Shown: positions 9,434 through 19,010 of the stretch, in pieces
Numbering within the stretch: the stretch's first letter is position 1
Layout: the number at the start of each line of letters is the position of its first letter
DNA from: Circinella minor
Taxonomy: Eukaryota > Mucoromycota > Mucoromycetes > Mucorales > Lichtheimiaceae
DNA length: 20,277 nt
Reading direction: 5' to 3'
NCBI GenBank assembly: GCA_016758965.1
Contig: JAEPRB010000450.1
Location: 1-20,277 of the forward strand
Notes under the pieces: model-generated
What the model saw: only the letters and a program-made list of their open reading frames with translations
The model's database searches: none
What the model was told of the DNA's origin: nothing
Made by a program: the position numbers and the translations under genes

Positions 9434-11168
9434 ATGAACAATCAACAACAACAACAACAACCCATGGTAAGTATAGACATGCTATTGCAAATGATTTTGC
9501 AAATGAACAGCAACATGCAAGGAAATGCCAATGTTGTTACACAACAACTTGCCGAGATCGTTGAACGACTCGGCAGAATTGAAGAGATGTTCAAAGCAGG
9601 AACACAACAGGAACAAGAAGACTTCCGTTCTGCTTCCCCCTCACCGCCACCACTTCTGATCGTAATATATCAAGCGGTCATTGTGCCAACACCCTTTGAT
9701 CAGAGTCAACGCGCGCCCTCTGGTACATATGTTCCTCCTACTGTGCAACTATCCACAGTGGAGGAAGCGCGGTTGACCAAAAGGGCATCCTTGTACCAAG
9801 CCCCCCACTCCTTCTGATCACCAACAATGTCATCCCAAAGCCTGCAACACAAGAAAGGCCTGATATTATCAAGCATTTTATCAATAAGCCTTGCAACATT
9901 GGGTCTGACTTTGAGCAGAACACAGGTATGTACAACATGCTGAGGGATGAGGCTGCTCGTCACCGAGATGCTCTTTGGAGGGCTAAGGGTCAAATCCCCA
10001 GCAACCTGAAAAAGAGTTGGAATAATTACGACGAAGGTGACAAGATGACGGAGATCACGTTGTTCGAGTACAAGGTATACCGGATGTTCAAGCTTCCTAT
10101 TCATCTATGTGAAGATCACTGGGTGGCCAACTTTCTCTTGAGAAAAGCGGCACTCGTGCGTGAAGCGAAGGAGTAAAGTGTTTTTTTTCTATTAAACAAT
10201 GTTTATCATTTAACACGAAAATACTATTACCAATTACTAATAAGTTCTTTTTATTAACTCACCTTTATATTAGAGCTCCATCTGGTATAAGAAGCCTTGT
10301 ATCTCGAACAACATATGTATATTTATATATAACTATTTGTATTCATCAACATCAAATTCTAACATAAAAAAATGTATTAGGAGCATGGACACGACGTCTG
10401 TCATGAGTGGCGTCAGTGTGCAAGCCGTAGCTTCCCCCGGACAATCCTTGAGCATCTGCTCAGTGGCATCGAAGATGTCAACGTAAGTAAACTTATTCAA
10501 TTATATAATAATGACATGTATCTAAACAATACGTTTTTTTAAAATAGTGACTCAGTTGCTCAAGAAGCGTTCGATAAAAGGTAACTATATATAATTTCAA
10601 TTTATTACAAACATGTAGCATTATATCTATTATATCCCATCAACTCCTAATTCTTACAATGATTATTTTTAGCTCTGCTCCTCGTGCTCCTCAATACATG
10701 CCAGCGTAAGTTACTAATAAATATCCCACAGAAACTTTTTTTAATTTATATTATTCAGACACTGATAAAGATTTGTTTTTTAGATTCTCCGTCTTTCCTG
10801 CAAGACAATTACCAACTGTCATCCCTCCACAACAACAACCGCAACAACCTCCCACCACACCACGACTCCGTCCCCACTTTACCTCCCCACAACAACAACA
10901 ACAACAACCATCAACATCATCATCATCCCGCCGGCCTGTAGAGGGTATGCTTGATCACCGCATGCCCTCTTTACACACCACCATCAACACCGACTACAAT
11001 GACAACAGCACATCGCGATTCCGGCAGAACACCTTTAAGGATCGCGGTGTGTTTGTTCCTACGACCCGCAGAAATTCTGCACTCTCTCCCTCATTATCAT
11101 CAACAACAACAACCAAACAATGCACTGGTCTCAAAAAGAAGGGGAGAGTAACCTCCACCAGAAAATAA
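9434..11168 (+). CDS. Accessory protein of the CACTA-like element, multi-exon, apparent frameshift; function unknown
   Basis: I do not recognise the family. ATG at 9434 opens a Gln-rich start (MNNQQQQQQ) and a likely coiled coil (QLAEIVERLGRIEEMF). That frame ends shortly after a C6 run at 9801-9806. The next frame, open from about 9697, continues naturally after that run (LLLITNNVIPKPATQERPD, then WRAKGQIPSNLKKSW and LCEDHWVANFLLRKAAL) to 10172. From there exons join in frame: 10381-10482, 10548-10580, 10673-10705 and 10784-11168, all with GT..AG ends. They encode a Ser/Ala stretch, Gln/Pro/Ser-rich runs and a basic tail (LKKKGRVTSTRK). Position opposite the transposase suggests a TnpA-like DNA-binding partner, which is inference only. 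An unrecognised intron in place of the frameshift is possible. Confidence 0.55.
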
Positions 11169-11372
11169 TTTTTTTTTACATATTTTTTTTTTTTACAATT
11201 TTTTTTTACAATTTTTTTTTCTATATACATCATAATTAAAATAAAGTTTTAAATACAGCATATCAAATACACATATTTAAATATTGATTTTTATTGGGTC
11301 AGTTTGAGACAACAAATTCTGAAACATAAACTACCATAAAAGGCTATCTCTGCGCTGAGAAAGAATTCTATT
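11169..11372. other. Right subterminal region of the CACTA-like element
   Basis: Poly-T tracts (11169-11221) followed by AT-rich sequence with an AATAAA-like signal (AAAATAAAG, about 11238) that may serve 3' processing of the plus-strand gene. The three-repeat structure of the left end is not evident here. Confidence 0.4.
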
Positions 11373-11396
11373 TCCCAAATGTCCCAAATGTCCCAA
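11373..11396 (-). repeat. Right terminal inverted repeat of the CACTA-like element
   Basis: Perfect inverse match to 4888-4911. It begins exactly at a codon boundary of the MULE N-terminal half; the codons read past it (LGHLGHLG) are repeat sequence, not transposase. Confidence 0.8.
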
Positions 11397-12524
11397 AGGT
11401 TTCCGATGGTGATATTTGAGCCCTTCTTCTTTGCTATTTTTTGTCTGCCATTTATAAGCACTGATAAACCCTTTGTGTTGCGCCTGTGAAAAGTCTTGAA
11501 GAAACCCAAGAATATTCTTACCGTTTTCTTCATCAGGGTCTTGCGGAAATACTACTATTTCATATGCATTAAACAAAACTTGATAGTAAAAGTCAAAATG
11601 CTTTGCTGTGACACCATCTAATACTGCTCCAAAGACAATTGGATGGGACTGTAAAACTTCACAATACATCACTGACGTACATAGGTAATATCCACTTTCA
11701 AAAACAGAAAAAGTAACATCCGTTATAAATGGATATTTGTGGATTTTAAGAACTTTCTTGAGTTTTGGAGGGCAGAATGAAATAACCATTTCACCTTTCG
11801 TTAACCATAGTAGAGTAATATAACCTGGAAATTCTTCTTGAATCTTAAAAAAATCTTTAATTAACGAATTCATTTTTGGTTGTTCAATGGGGCTAGCTTT
11901 CAATATCTTTTTTCGCTCATACTGTAATTTCTCAATATTCTCAAAATCAGGATGGATCTCAGAGGCATTACCTAGGTTATTTGTCCTTTTACTCATTCCC
12001 ATTTGCAGCTCACTAGGAGTGGCGCCATTTTTAACCATGCCATGGAGTTTATCAGCCTGTTGAGGCGAAAGCTTTTTAGGCACGAACAAATCATGTGTAT
12101 GCACATTTTGTCCTTCTTTATGACCAGGTGTGAGTCTACATGTATCCCCGGAAAATGTAAATATAGCTACATAAGAGCATTGGATATGTGTTAGTGGTGC
12201 GTGGCATGTTTGACCTGATGATTTTTCACACCAATCATCTGTCTTCAATTTGGTGCTTATTGGTACTAGTTGTACATTTTTTCTCAAAGTACATACTTCA
12301 TTTGTGCAAGATATAGCACCATTGCATGACTTTGCTACTTTGACATTGTCACCATTATTCCAACGATTAACATAACAAAGACTCCAACCCATTTGAGTAG
12401 TTGTTTTTACATTGTATCTTCCAATTGACGAATAGTGTGCTCGAATGGTAATTTCAGCATCTCCAGATGGGAATTGTGGAAAATGATCAGCGAGATTATT
12501 ATTTGTTTGTTCAATGCTTGACAT
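11397..12524 (-). pseudogene. MULE transposase, N-terminal half
   Basis: The frame opens at ATG 12524 and encodes 376 residues before entering the inserted element. The N-terminus holds a Cys/His-rich DNA-binding region of the WRKY/GCM type usual in MULEs (SCNGAISCTNEVC, then WCEKSSGQTCHAP, CRLTPGHKEG and NVHTHDLFVPKKLS). The start of the MULE catalytic core follows: YPFITDVTFSVFESGYYLC supplies the first Asp and LQDFSQAQHKGF the second. The chain stops at HHRKP, just where the FP..YLKGC segment should come. That segment is found at 4887 and below on the same strand. The third acidic residue therefore lies in the other half, and this half alone cannot be an active transposase. No internal stop is seen. 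Confidence 0.82.
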
Positions 12525-12930
12525 GTAAAAAAATGATAAAAAATTAATTATCGTGTTTAAACCTCAGGGGTCAGCATGAAGTATTTATACTTTTTCATGC
12601 AAAACTGGTAGAAAAATAGAAACAACTAGAAAGTTCTATCAAGTCTATTCTTGTAACTTGATTTTTCCATTTAAATCGGAGTGAGATTAATAAATGGAAA
12701 ACTTCTAATTCCGAATCCGAAGTAAAAAAAAAGAAAACTTTTACGGGAGATAACTAGTAGTAATATGTTAATAAAAAAGCAATAGTTTTTATATATTTTA
12801 TTAAAAATTTTTTCTTAATATAATAAAAGAAATTTAATTATTACATGTTTTATTTTTATAACTATTAATTTTAAAATTTTTAATTTGCTACCAATAAAGA
12901 ATTTCATAAACAATATAAATATTTGTTACC

Positions 12931-12999
12931 AATATAGCAGCAGAATGGTAATGAGCATTTCCCTCCTTGGCTAGAACTTTAGTTCGATGCCCGAAAGAA
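12931..12999 (+). other. Possible tRNA-derived relic with A/B-box-like motifs
   Basis: CAGCAGAATGG (12938-12948) resembles a tRNA A box, and AGTTCGATGCC (12981-12991) a B box, at the spacing expected inside a tRNA. The acceptor and T stems do not pair well, so it is not a functional tRNA. It may be a SINE head or chance. Confidence 0.25.
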
Positions 13000-13556
13000 T
13001 CAAAGATTCTGGAGCTTGACTAGAATAGAATAATATCATAAAATTTGTTATTTATAACTAAATTTATAGATGTTGTTCATTCGCCTACGTGATATATGGA
13101 TAAAACAAATTCCTCTCAAAATACTTACAGTTATATTTATTAAATGAACATATTTCTGTTGGAAAAAAAAAGTTTATTACTGGTCAAAAAAAGGGGTATG
13201 AATAGAATGATCGAAAATAAAGAGAAACAGTTTATGAAAGTTGGTTTTTCGTTTTTTCTTTAGCACATGTGTAAATTACTGCAAGAATAGACTGTAAAAA
13301 TTATGTAGTACTACAAACTACCGCAAACTACTGCAAGGAGTACCACAAAGCACCTTTTATAGTTAGTAAAATCCAGTCAATTGTGCAGAAAATCTCCGGT
13401 CTTGTCCGACTACTACTATAAAAAAGTACTGCAAAAAAGTACTGCAAAATTACCCAAGTCCAAGAATCAAGAACCACTCAACTCCTGGCATTTTTTTCTG
13501 AAAACAACTTATCCTCTGCTTCCCCTACCATCACCTTTCACCTCAACAACCCCTGC

Positions 13557-13559
13557 TAA
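13557..13559. repeat. Target site duplication TAA, left
   Basis: TAA directly abuts the left Harbinger TIR and matches 16465-16467. PIF/Harbinger elements characteristically duplicate TWA. Confidence 0.9.
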
Positions 13560-13583
13560 GACCAGCCGCAGCGGTGCTGTTAC
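13560..13583 (+). repeat. Left TIR of Harbinger element
   Basis: 24 bp, perfect inverse of 16441-16464. Confidence 0.92.
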
Positions 13584-13630
13584 ACCCTCTGTTATGTTAA
13601 ATTTAACAGCTCACATAACAGCTACCCCCA

Positions 13631-13647
13631 CGCAGCGGTGCTGTTAC
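13631..13647 (+). repeat. Subterminal copy of the TIR core, left
   Basis: CGCAGCGGTGCTGTTAC repeats 17 bases of the TIR, 64 bp further in; mirrored at 16356-16372. A likely second transposase or Myb-protein binding site (inference). Confidence 0.75.
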
Positions 13648-13784
13648 CAAAATGTTATATTTAACAACCGATTAACTTTTTCCTTGAGAATTGTGAAATT
13701 TCACAGCTGCCTGAATTCAAAATAAAAATTACTGCAGAATAGTAAAAACTTTCATTCTATACCCTCATCATCAAAGAAAAAAAC

Positions 13785-14751
13785 ATGCCTAATACTCCAA
13801 CTACTACTCCTACCATTGTCTCTGGTACCAACAATCAACGTAAGAAGAAAGGTAAAGATTTTACCAAAGCTGAAGACATTGGGCTCATTGAAGCATATCT
13901 TGGCGTCACCACCCGGCCAGAAGTAGGAGACAACATGAGTGATGAAACCATGTGGTCTTTAATTAAATACATATTCATTACGAAAACTGGAGATCCGCAA
14001 TCCCGGGATACCACTTCGTTGAAATCAAGATTCAATTCTATTTCATTGAAGTGTCAATATTTCTCTGCGAATTATGCAAAAGTGATGGCCCAGCCACATA
14101 GTGGTGAAAACAACAATGACATGGTGAGCTAATTTTGCATCTATATAAAAACTTCAGCAACTAAAGTTACAGGCAACTAATAATGACATATAGTATGAAT
14201 GGGCCTGCGAAAAGTATGTTGACTTCCGTCCTGCCAATAGTGGCAAAAACTTTGGATTGAAGCATGTGTGGGACATTCTGAAAGAAGGGCCCAAATGGAA
14301 GCCCCAGGTTCCTAAGCCAAACAACGAGGCAGAGGCTGTGGATGGAACCACAAAAAGGCCTATTGGCAAACACAAAGCCAAAGAAAACAAAGAAAAGCAC
14401 CGGGCTAATGACAAAGAATCAGCTGAGGCGCAGGCGTTGGAAACGGTAAGAATCCAACAAGAAATCGACCATGATCATGCCAAAGCTGTTTTGATGAGTG
14501 CCCAAAGCGAAATGCTTATGGCGAAGCACGAGATCATGAAGGTTAATTTGCATGGTCTCAGTGATCAACAACAAGAATACTATCGGATCATGCAAAAGCG
14601 TATTCTGGATGAACTGAAGGAGGAAATGGAGTCGCCGAAGAAGAAACAAAAGGAAATGGTGAATGTAGAAGACGAAGACGAAGAAGAAAAGGGGGATGGG
14701 GAAGAAGAAGAAGAAGGGGAAGAGGAAGAGGAAGAGGAAGAAAAACAATAA
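13785..14751 (+). CDS. Harbinger Myb/SANT-like DNA-binding protein (two exons)
   Basis: Exons 13785-14123 and 14194-14751 join in frame across a 70-bp intron (GTGAGC...ATATAG), giving 298 residues. After a Thr-rich start and a basic KKKGKDF patch comes a trihelix/SANT-like domain (TKAEDIGLIEAYLGV, MWSLIKYIFITKTG, RDTTSLKSRFNSIS). It continues over the splice junction into YEWACEKYVDFRP and LKHVWDILKEGPKW, the pattern of the Myb-like ORF of PIF/Harbinger and NAM-associated proteins. A charged middle and a long Glu/Asp-rich tail follow. In studied Harbinger elements this partner binds the element ends and helps bring the transposase into the nucleus. It converges on the transposase gene with 37 bp between stop codons. 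ATG 13785 is the first in frame and follows an A-rich leader. Confidence 0.85.
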
Positions 14752-14788
14752 TAAATTTATTTGTCAATATTATATAGTAGGTAAGTAG

Positions 14789-16278
14789 TTATTCATCATC
14801 TTCATCATCATCATCGCCATATGCATAGAGTCGCCAGATATTTTCAATTAGATCTTTCGTTAGTCTATTATGTGCATCTTTATCTAGGATACACTTTTGA
14901 CGTTGACGACGCATTATTTCATCCATTTGTCCACCATGCTGGATGGATGGTGAAACAGTAAATGAACAACTGTCATAATCCAGCGGAATCTGCTTGCTAT
15001 ATCCCTCACGTTCATCCTCAACAATCATATTGTGCATGATGATACATGCTTTGATGATATTCGAAAGTGTGGATATATGCCATGAACATCCAGGCTCACA
15101 TATGTTTACAAAACGCTGCTGAAGGACACCAAAAGCACGCTCAATATCCTTGCAGACTGATTCTTGGCGTTTAGCAAATACCTAGTAGATTAAGAATGTG
15201 ATGAGTTTCATTTAACAAAAAGCATACTGTATTCAGTGCTTCATTTTTTCTTCTTTATCATAAGTAATTTTTTATCAAGGTAATAAAGAAAACTAGTAGA
15301 GTAATTATAGTAGGGTTTTATAATTAATAAAGTGATATGTACCTTATGAATTCTGCTCACTGGATATCTAACAGTCTTGATCAATGTTGCCCAGCTCGGG
15401 TAGATCCCATCTGCCAAATAATATCCCTTATCATACTGGTTATTATTGACAGTATATGTGACGGCTGGGGCATTGCCATTAATGACTTCGTCAAACAAAG
15501 GGGATTTATGTAAGATGTTGAGGTCATTACATGAACCAGGAACACCAAAAAACGAATGCCATATCCATAAGTCATGTGAAGCTACAGCTTCAAGGATGAC
15601 AGTGGATGTACCTTCTTTACCAGAAGTGTACATACCAGCCCAACCAGTCGGACAGTTCTTCCACTGCCAATGCATGTAATCCAAAGATCCAAGCATGCCT
15701 GGAAACCCGCGTGCTTCACCAAGGGCCAACAGACGCTTGAGGTCTTGCTCATTGGGGGCACGAAGATATTCTTCCCCAAAGCACTCGATAACCCCTTTGC
15801 AGAATTCATTTAGAGAGTTGCGAGCTGTCATCTCACTGATCTTTAAATATTCATCGACAGCATCAGAAGGACCACCATATGCAATCATACGCATGGCTGC
15901 AGTACCTTTGACATATGGATGTATGCCACATTTTCCAGCAGCATCAGGTCTTTCTTGAAAGTATTCATACTTTGTTTCAAGTTCTTGCATGATACGCAAA
16001 AACAATTCACGTCGCATATGAAAACGACGACGAAAATATGATGCATCATATCTGGGAACAGGTACAAAATAATCTTCCATAATTGTTTTTTTAAAAAGGG
16101 CACGATTACGTTTAATAACTTTCTTTTTTGGTTTTTTGATAGTAGAATTCGTGATGAGATTTCTTTCTCGAGAATGTTGTAAGACACGAGCAGCAATTTG
16201 TCGTGCATTGATACTATTTCTCTCCATTTCCTCATCGAGATCACGTTTTTGTTTATGGTTTCTGAAGAATTTAGACAT
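14789..16278 (-). CDS. PIF/Harbinger DDE transposase (HARBI1-like), two exons
   Basis: Exon 1 is 16278-15343 and exon 2 is 15181-14789. A 161-bp intron (GTACAT...ACTAG) sits at phase 0. The product is 442 residues, normal for the family. An N-terminal basic region (KKPKKKVIKRNR) is a likely nuclear signal. The DDE_4-type core shows Asp200 (GSLDYMHWQW), Asp290 (YYLADGIYPSW) and Glu326 (CKDIERAFGVLQQRF). The Glu lies in exon 2, and the spacing Asp290 to Glu326 is an exact D35E. GVPGSCNDLNIL between the first two Asp is also typical. The C-terminus is Asp-rich. I prefer Met16278 (MSKFFRNHKQK) to the upstream Met16326, whose extra residues are hydrophobic and untypical. Without splicing, the exon 1 frame reads into the intron and loses the Glu. 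No disruption is seen. Confidence 0.9.
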
Positions 16279-16355
16279 CGTTGTCGTATTAATGAACAGA
16301 ATCAATAATTTTATGAAGAGGAACAAATTATTAAATTTTTGGTGTTAATAATTTT

Positions 16356-16372
16356 GTAACAGCACCGCTGCG
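16356..16372 (-). repeat. Subterminal copy of the TIR core, right
   Basis: Inverse of 13631-13647, 69 bp inside the right TIR. Confidence 0.75.
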
Positions 16373-16440
16373 TGGCAGTAGCTGTTAAGTTAAATGACGC
16401 TGTTATGCGGGCTGTTAATTACATATAACATAACAATTTT

Positions 16441-16464
16441 GTAACAGCACCGCTGCGGCTGGTC
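16441..16464 (-). repeat. Right TIR of Harbinger element
   Basis: 24 bp, perfect inverse of 13560-13583, followed directly by TAA. Confidence 0.92.
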
Positions 16465-16467
16465 TAA
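16465..16467. repeat. Target site duplication TAA, right
   Basis: Matches 13557-13559. Confidence 0.9.
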
Positions 16468-17515
16468 TACTAAGATTGATGATATTTTTACTAATTTTCC
16501 CCAAGCAGTTACAATCGCTAATACCTATGTTTCGCTATCTCCTTCATTGCACAAACCGCTTTATTTTCGAATTCCATAAATGTGTACTTCATTAATATAA
16601 TACTTAATAATATCAAAAATTTATATTATATGCTTCATGTAAACAGGTAGACAGTGAAATGATTGTGGAATAAGGTATCCTTTTAATTATAATTAATATA
16701 GAAAGACAATGCGTAAATACTCAAAAATGACTCTTTTATGGTTGAAATCTTTTAATTCTATATTTGTCTGTGACCACATACCCTCGAAATCCGGAGTATA
16801 GAAGCCTTTCCCGGACGCCTACGGCGTCTTTTTGTATTCATCTTTTTTGTAAAAATAATAAATATCATGGTGGGTATTGTCCGTTTGATTTGTGCTTAAG
16901 GAACTCAGCAATGCTGGTGCGATTAAATGTATATTGGAAATGCTCGGATTAAAAATGCCTTTTTCTCCTCAATTTATTACCAGGTAAATATACCACCTCT
17001 CTCATCTTAAGCTCTCCTCCTCATTTCTCATCTTAGTTACATTAAATAAAAAATGACTCTTTAGTCCTTACAAAAAAAAGTGATATATCGATCAACATGA
17101 ACAACTTTTCTTTAAGATTAGCCAACAGTCAATATAACCATCACCATTGTCATTTCTCTTTGTGTATTATTCGATATAATGACTAGTATTTCTAACTCTC
17201 TTTACTTAATATTCCTAAATACTACCGCCTCGTTTTATTTATTGGTATTCAGTATTTATCAACGATTCAACCGTTATATTTTTATTTTATTTTGGTTTTA
17301 GTAATAATAAAAACCGATTATTATATTTTTATCATCATCAATCGGAAGGAGTATTTTTTTTTCTCATAGAGGACCCCATCTAATGCATTCTATACCCCTT
17401 ATGTCAGCTAGCATATTTTATCAAGAATGGGAAAGTTATGCTTCTAAAATAAGTTCATATAGACTCAAAATTGTTCCTATTTAAATCTTCCTTTTTCCCC
17501 GCGTTATCTCATCAA
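16468..17515. other. AT-rich non-coding region
   Basis: No supported gene; only short chance frames. It includes a GC-rich perfect hairpin GACGCC-TAC-GGCGTC at 16814-16828 followed by TTTTT, unlike its AT-rich surroundings. Nothing else is recognised. Confidence 0.5.
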
Positions 17516-19010
17516 CCTCTTGTTTTTTATATTTGACCATGTTCGTTGACTCATTACCTTGCGATCCTTCTTGGTTTAATTTCGATCGAGAGCTTATTCA
17601 TGCCAGCAGCCTTTGTTTTATCCAACTTCTTTTGCTGAGAAAATTAAAGACCGTAAATAAAGATAAATTAAAAGCGTTTCAACGTAGCATCCTTTTTGTT
17701 GCTGCTATATCATAAACCTCTTGTTTTTTATATTTGACCGTGTTCGTTGACTCACAACGTTGCGATCCATCTTGGTTTTATTTCGATCGACAGATTATTC
17801 ATGCCAGCAGCCTTTGTTTTATCCAACTTCTTTTGCTGACAAAAAAAAAGACCGTAAATAAAGATAAATAAAAGCGTTTCAACGTAGCATCCTTTTTGTT
17901 GCTGCTATATCATAAACCTCTTGTTTTTATATTTGACCGTGTTTGTTGACTCATTACCTTGCGATCCTTCTTGGTTTTATTTCGATCGAGAGCTTATTCA
18001 TGCCAGCAGCCTTTGTTTTATCCAACTTCTTTTGCTGAGAAAATTAAAGACCGTAAATAAAGATAAATTAAAAGCGTTTCAACGTAGCATCCTTTTTGTT
18101 GCTGCTATATCATAAACCTCTTGTTTTTATATTTGACCGTGTTTGTTGACTCATTACCTTGCGATCCTTCTTGGTTTTATTTCGATCGAGAGCTTATTCA
18201 TGCCAGCAGCCTTTGTTTTATCCAACTTCTTTTGCTGACAAAAAAAAAGACCGTAAATAAAGATAAATTAAAAGCGTTTCAACGTAGCATCCTTTTTGTT
18301 GCTGCTATATCATAAACCTCTTGTTTTTATATTTGACCGTGTTCGTTGACTCATTACCTTGCGATCCTTCTTGGTTTTATTTCGATCGAGAGCTTATTCA
18401 TGCCAGCAGCCTTTGTTTTATCCAACTTCTTTTGCTGAGAAAAAAAAAGACCGTAAATAAAGATAAATTAAAAGCGTTTCAACGTAGCATCCTTTTTGTT
18501 GCTGCTATATCATAAACCACCTGTTTTTTATATTTGACCGTGTTCGTTGACTCACAACGTTGCGATCCATCTTGGTTTTATTTCGATCGAGAGCTTATTC
18601 ATGCCAGCAGCCTTTGTTTTATCCAACTTCTTTTGCTGACAAAAAAAAAGACCGTAAATAAAGATAAATTAAAAGCGTTTCAACGTAGCATCCTTTTTGT
18701 TGCTGCTATATCATAAACCTCTTGTTTTTTATATTTGACCGCGTTCGTTGACTCATTACCTTGCGATCCTTCTTGGTTTTATTTCGATCGAGAGCTTATT
18801 CATGCCAGCAGCCTTTGTTTTATCCAACTTCTTTTGCTGAGAAAATTAAAGACCGTAAATAAAGATAAATTAAAAGCGTTTCAACGTAGCATCCTTTTTG
18901 TTGCTGCTATATCATAAACCTCTTGTTTTTTATATTTGACCGTGTTCGTTGACTCATTACCTTGCGATCCTTCTTGGTTTTATTTCGATCGAGAGCTTAT
19001 CCATGCCAAC
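17516..19010 (+). repeat. ~200-bp tandem satellite, seven full copies and one partial
   Basis: Units begin (CCTCTTG or CCACCTG) at 17516, 17717, 17917, 18117, 18317, 18517, 18718 and 18919, so the period is 200-201 bp. The last copy breaks off at about 19010. Copies are nearly identical, apart from diagnostic variants. Units 2 and 6 carry CACAACGTTGCGATCCATC where the others have CATTACCTTGCGATCCTTC. The A-rich segment is GAGAAAATTAAAG in units 1, 3 and 7, GACAAAAAAAAAG-type in 2, 4 and 6, and GAGAAAAAAAAGA in 5. Most units contain a 60-64-codon frame ending at the unit junction. The period is not a multiple of three in most units and unit 2 is shifted, so I regard these frames as incidental. 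A nucleosome-scale period suggests heterochromatic satellite DNA (inference). Confidence 0.93.

Larger units (their letters stand above)
4888..11396. mobile_element. CACTA/EnSpm-like DNA transposon inserted in the MULE gene, with its own inverted repeats
   Basis: The segment is bounded by 24-bp perfect inverted repeats at 4888-4911 and 11373-11396. Each is made of two TTGGGACAT units followed by TTGGGA. It lies exactly between the two halves of the MULE reading frame. It carries divergent transposase and accessory genes and, at the left end, three ~95-bp subterminal repeats. Divergent or two-gene coding and subterminal repeats fit CACTA-type elements, but the ends do not read CACTA/CACTG. I found no convincing target duplication: the flanks read AATTC on the left and AGGTT on the right. 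The limits are firm from the repeat and the split gene. The superfamily rests on the transposase. Confidence 0.72.
12525..13559. other. AT-rich non-coding region between the MULE and Harbinger
   Basis: No supported gene. It holds the presumed MULE upstream region with an imperfect palindrome GCATGAAGTA...TTTTTCATGC (about 12574-12601). It also holds an inverted repeat TTTTCCATTT/AAATGGAAAA (about 12664-12703), a pol III box-like pair (12938-12992) and several dispersed ACTGCAA/CTACAAACTAC motifs from 13275 to 13447. The right MULE terminus should lie here but I could not define it. Confidence 0.45.
13560..16464. mobile_element. PIF/Harbinger DNA transposon, structurally complete
   Basis: This 2,905-bp element has perfect 24-bp terminal inverted repeats (13560-13583 starting GACCAGCCGCAGCGG, and 16441-16464) flanked by TAA on both sides. 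Within about 110 bp of each end the inner 17 bp of the repeat (CGCAGCGGTGCTGTTAC) recurs, at 13631-13647 and inverted at 16356-16372. The ends thus form a longer imperfect inverted repeat. It encodes the two proteins typical of the superfamily in convergent orientation: a Myb/SANT-like DNA-binding protein and a DD35E transposase. Both frames are open. Perfect ends and an intact duplication suggest recent insertion and possible autonomy. Confidence 0.93.

Noticed and set aside
9706..10104. 132-codon minus-strand frame
   Set aside because: Antisense of the accessory gene. The plus strand has consistent splice junctions downstream and no family is recognised on the minus strand.
14419..14748. 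Phe-rich minus-strand frame opposite the Harbinger Myb-like gene
   Set aside because: It is the antisense of the Glu/Lys-rich tail of the real gene, and composition alone explains the long frame.
17921..18917. Repeated 60-64-codon plus-strand frames, one in most satellite units
   Set aside because: The frames arise from the same repeated sequence. The period is mostly 200 bp, so each unit changes frame, and unit 2 has a deletion that breaks it. No start context or domain supports translation.
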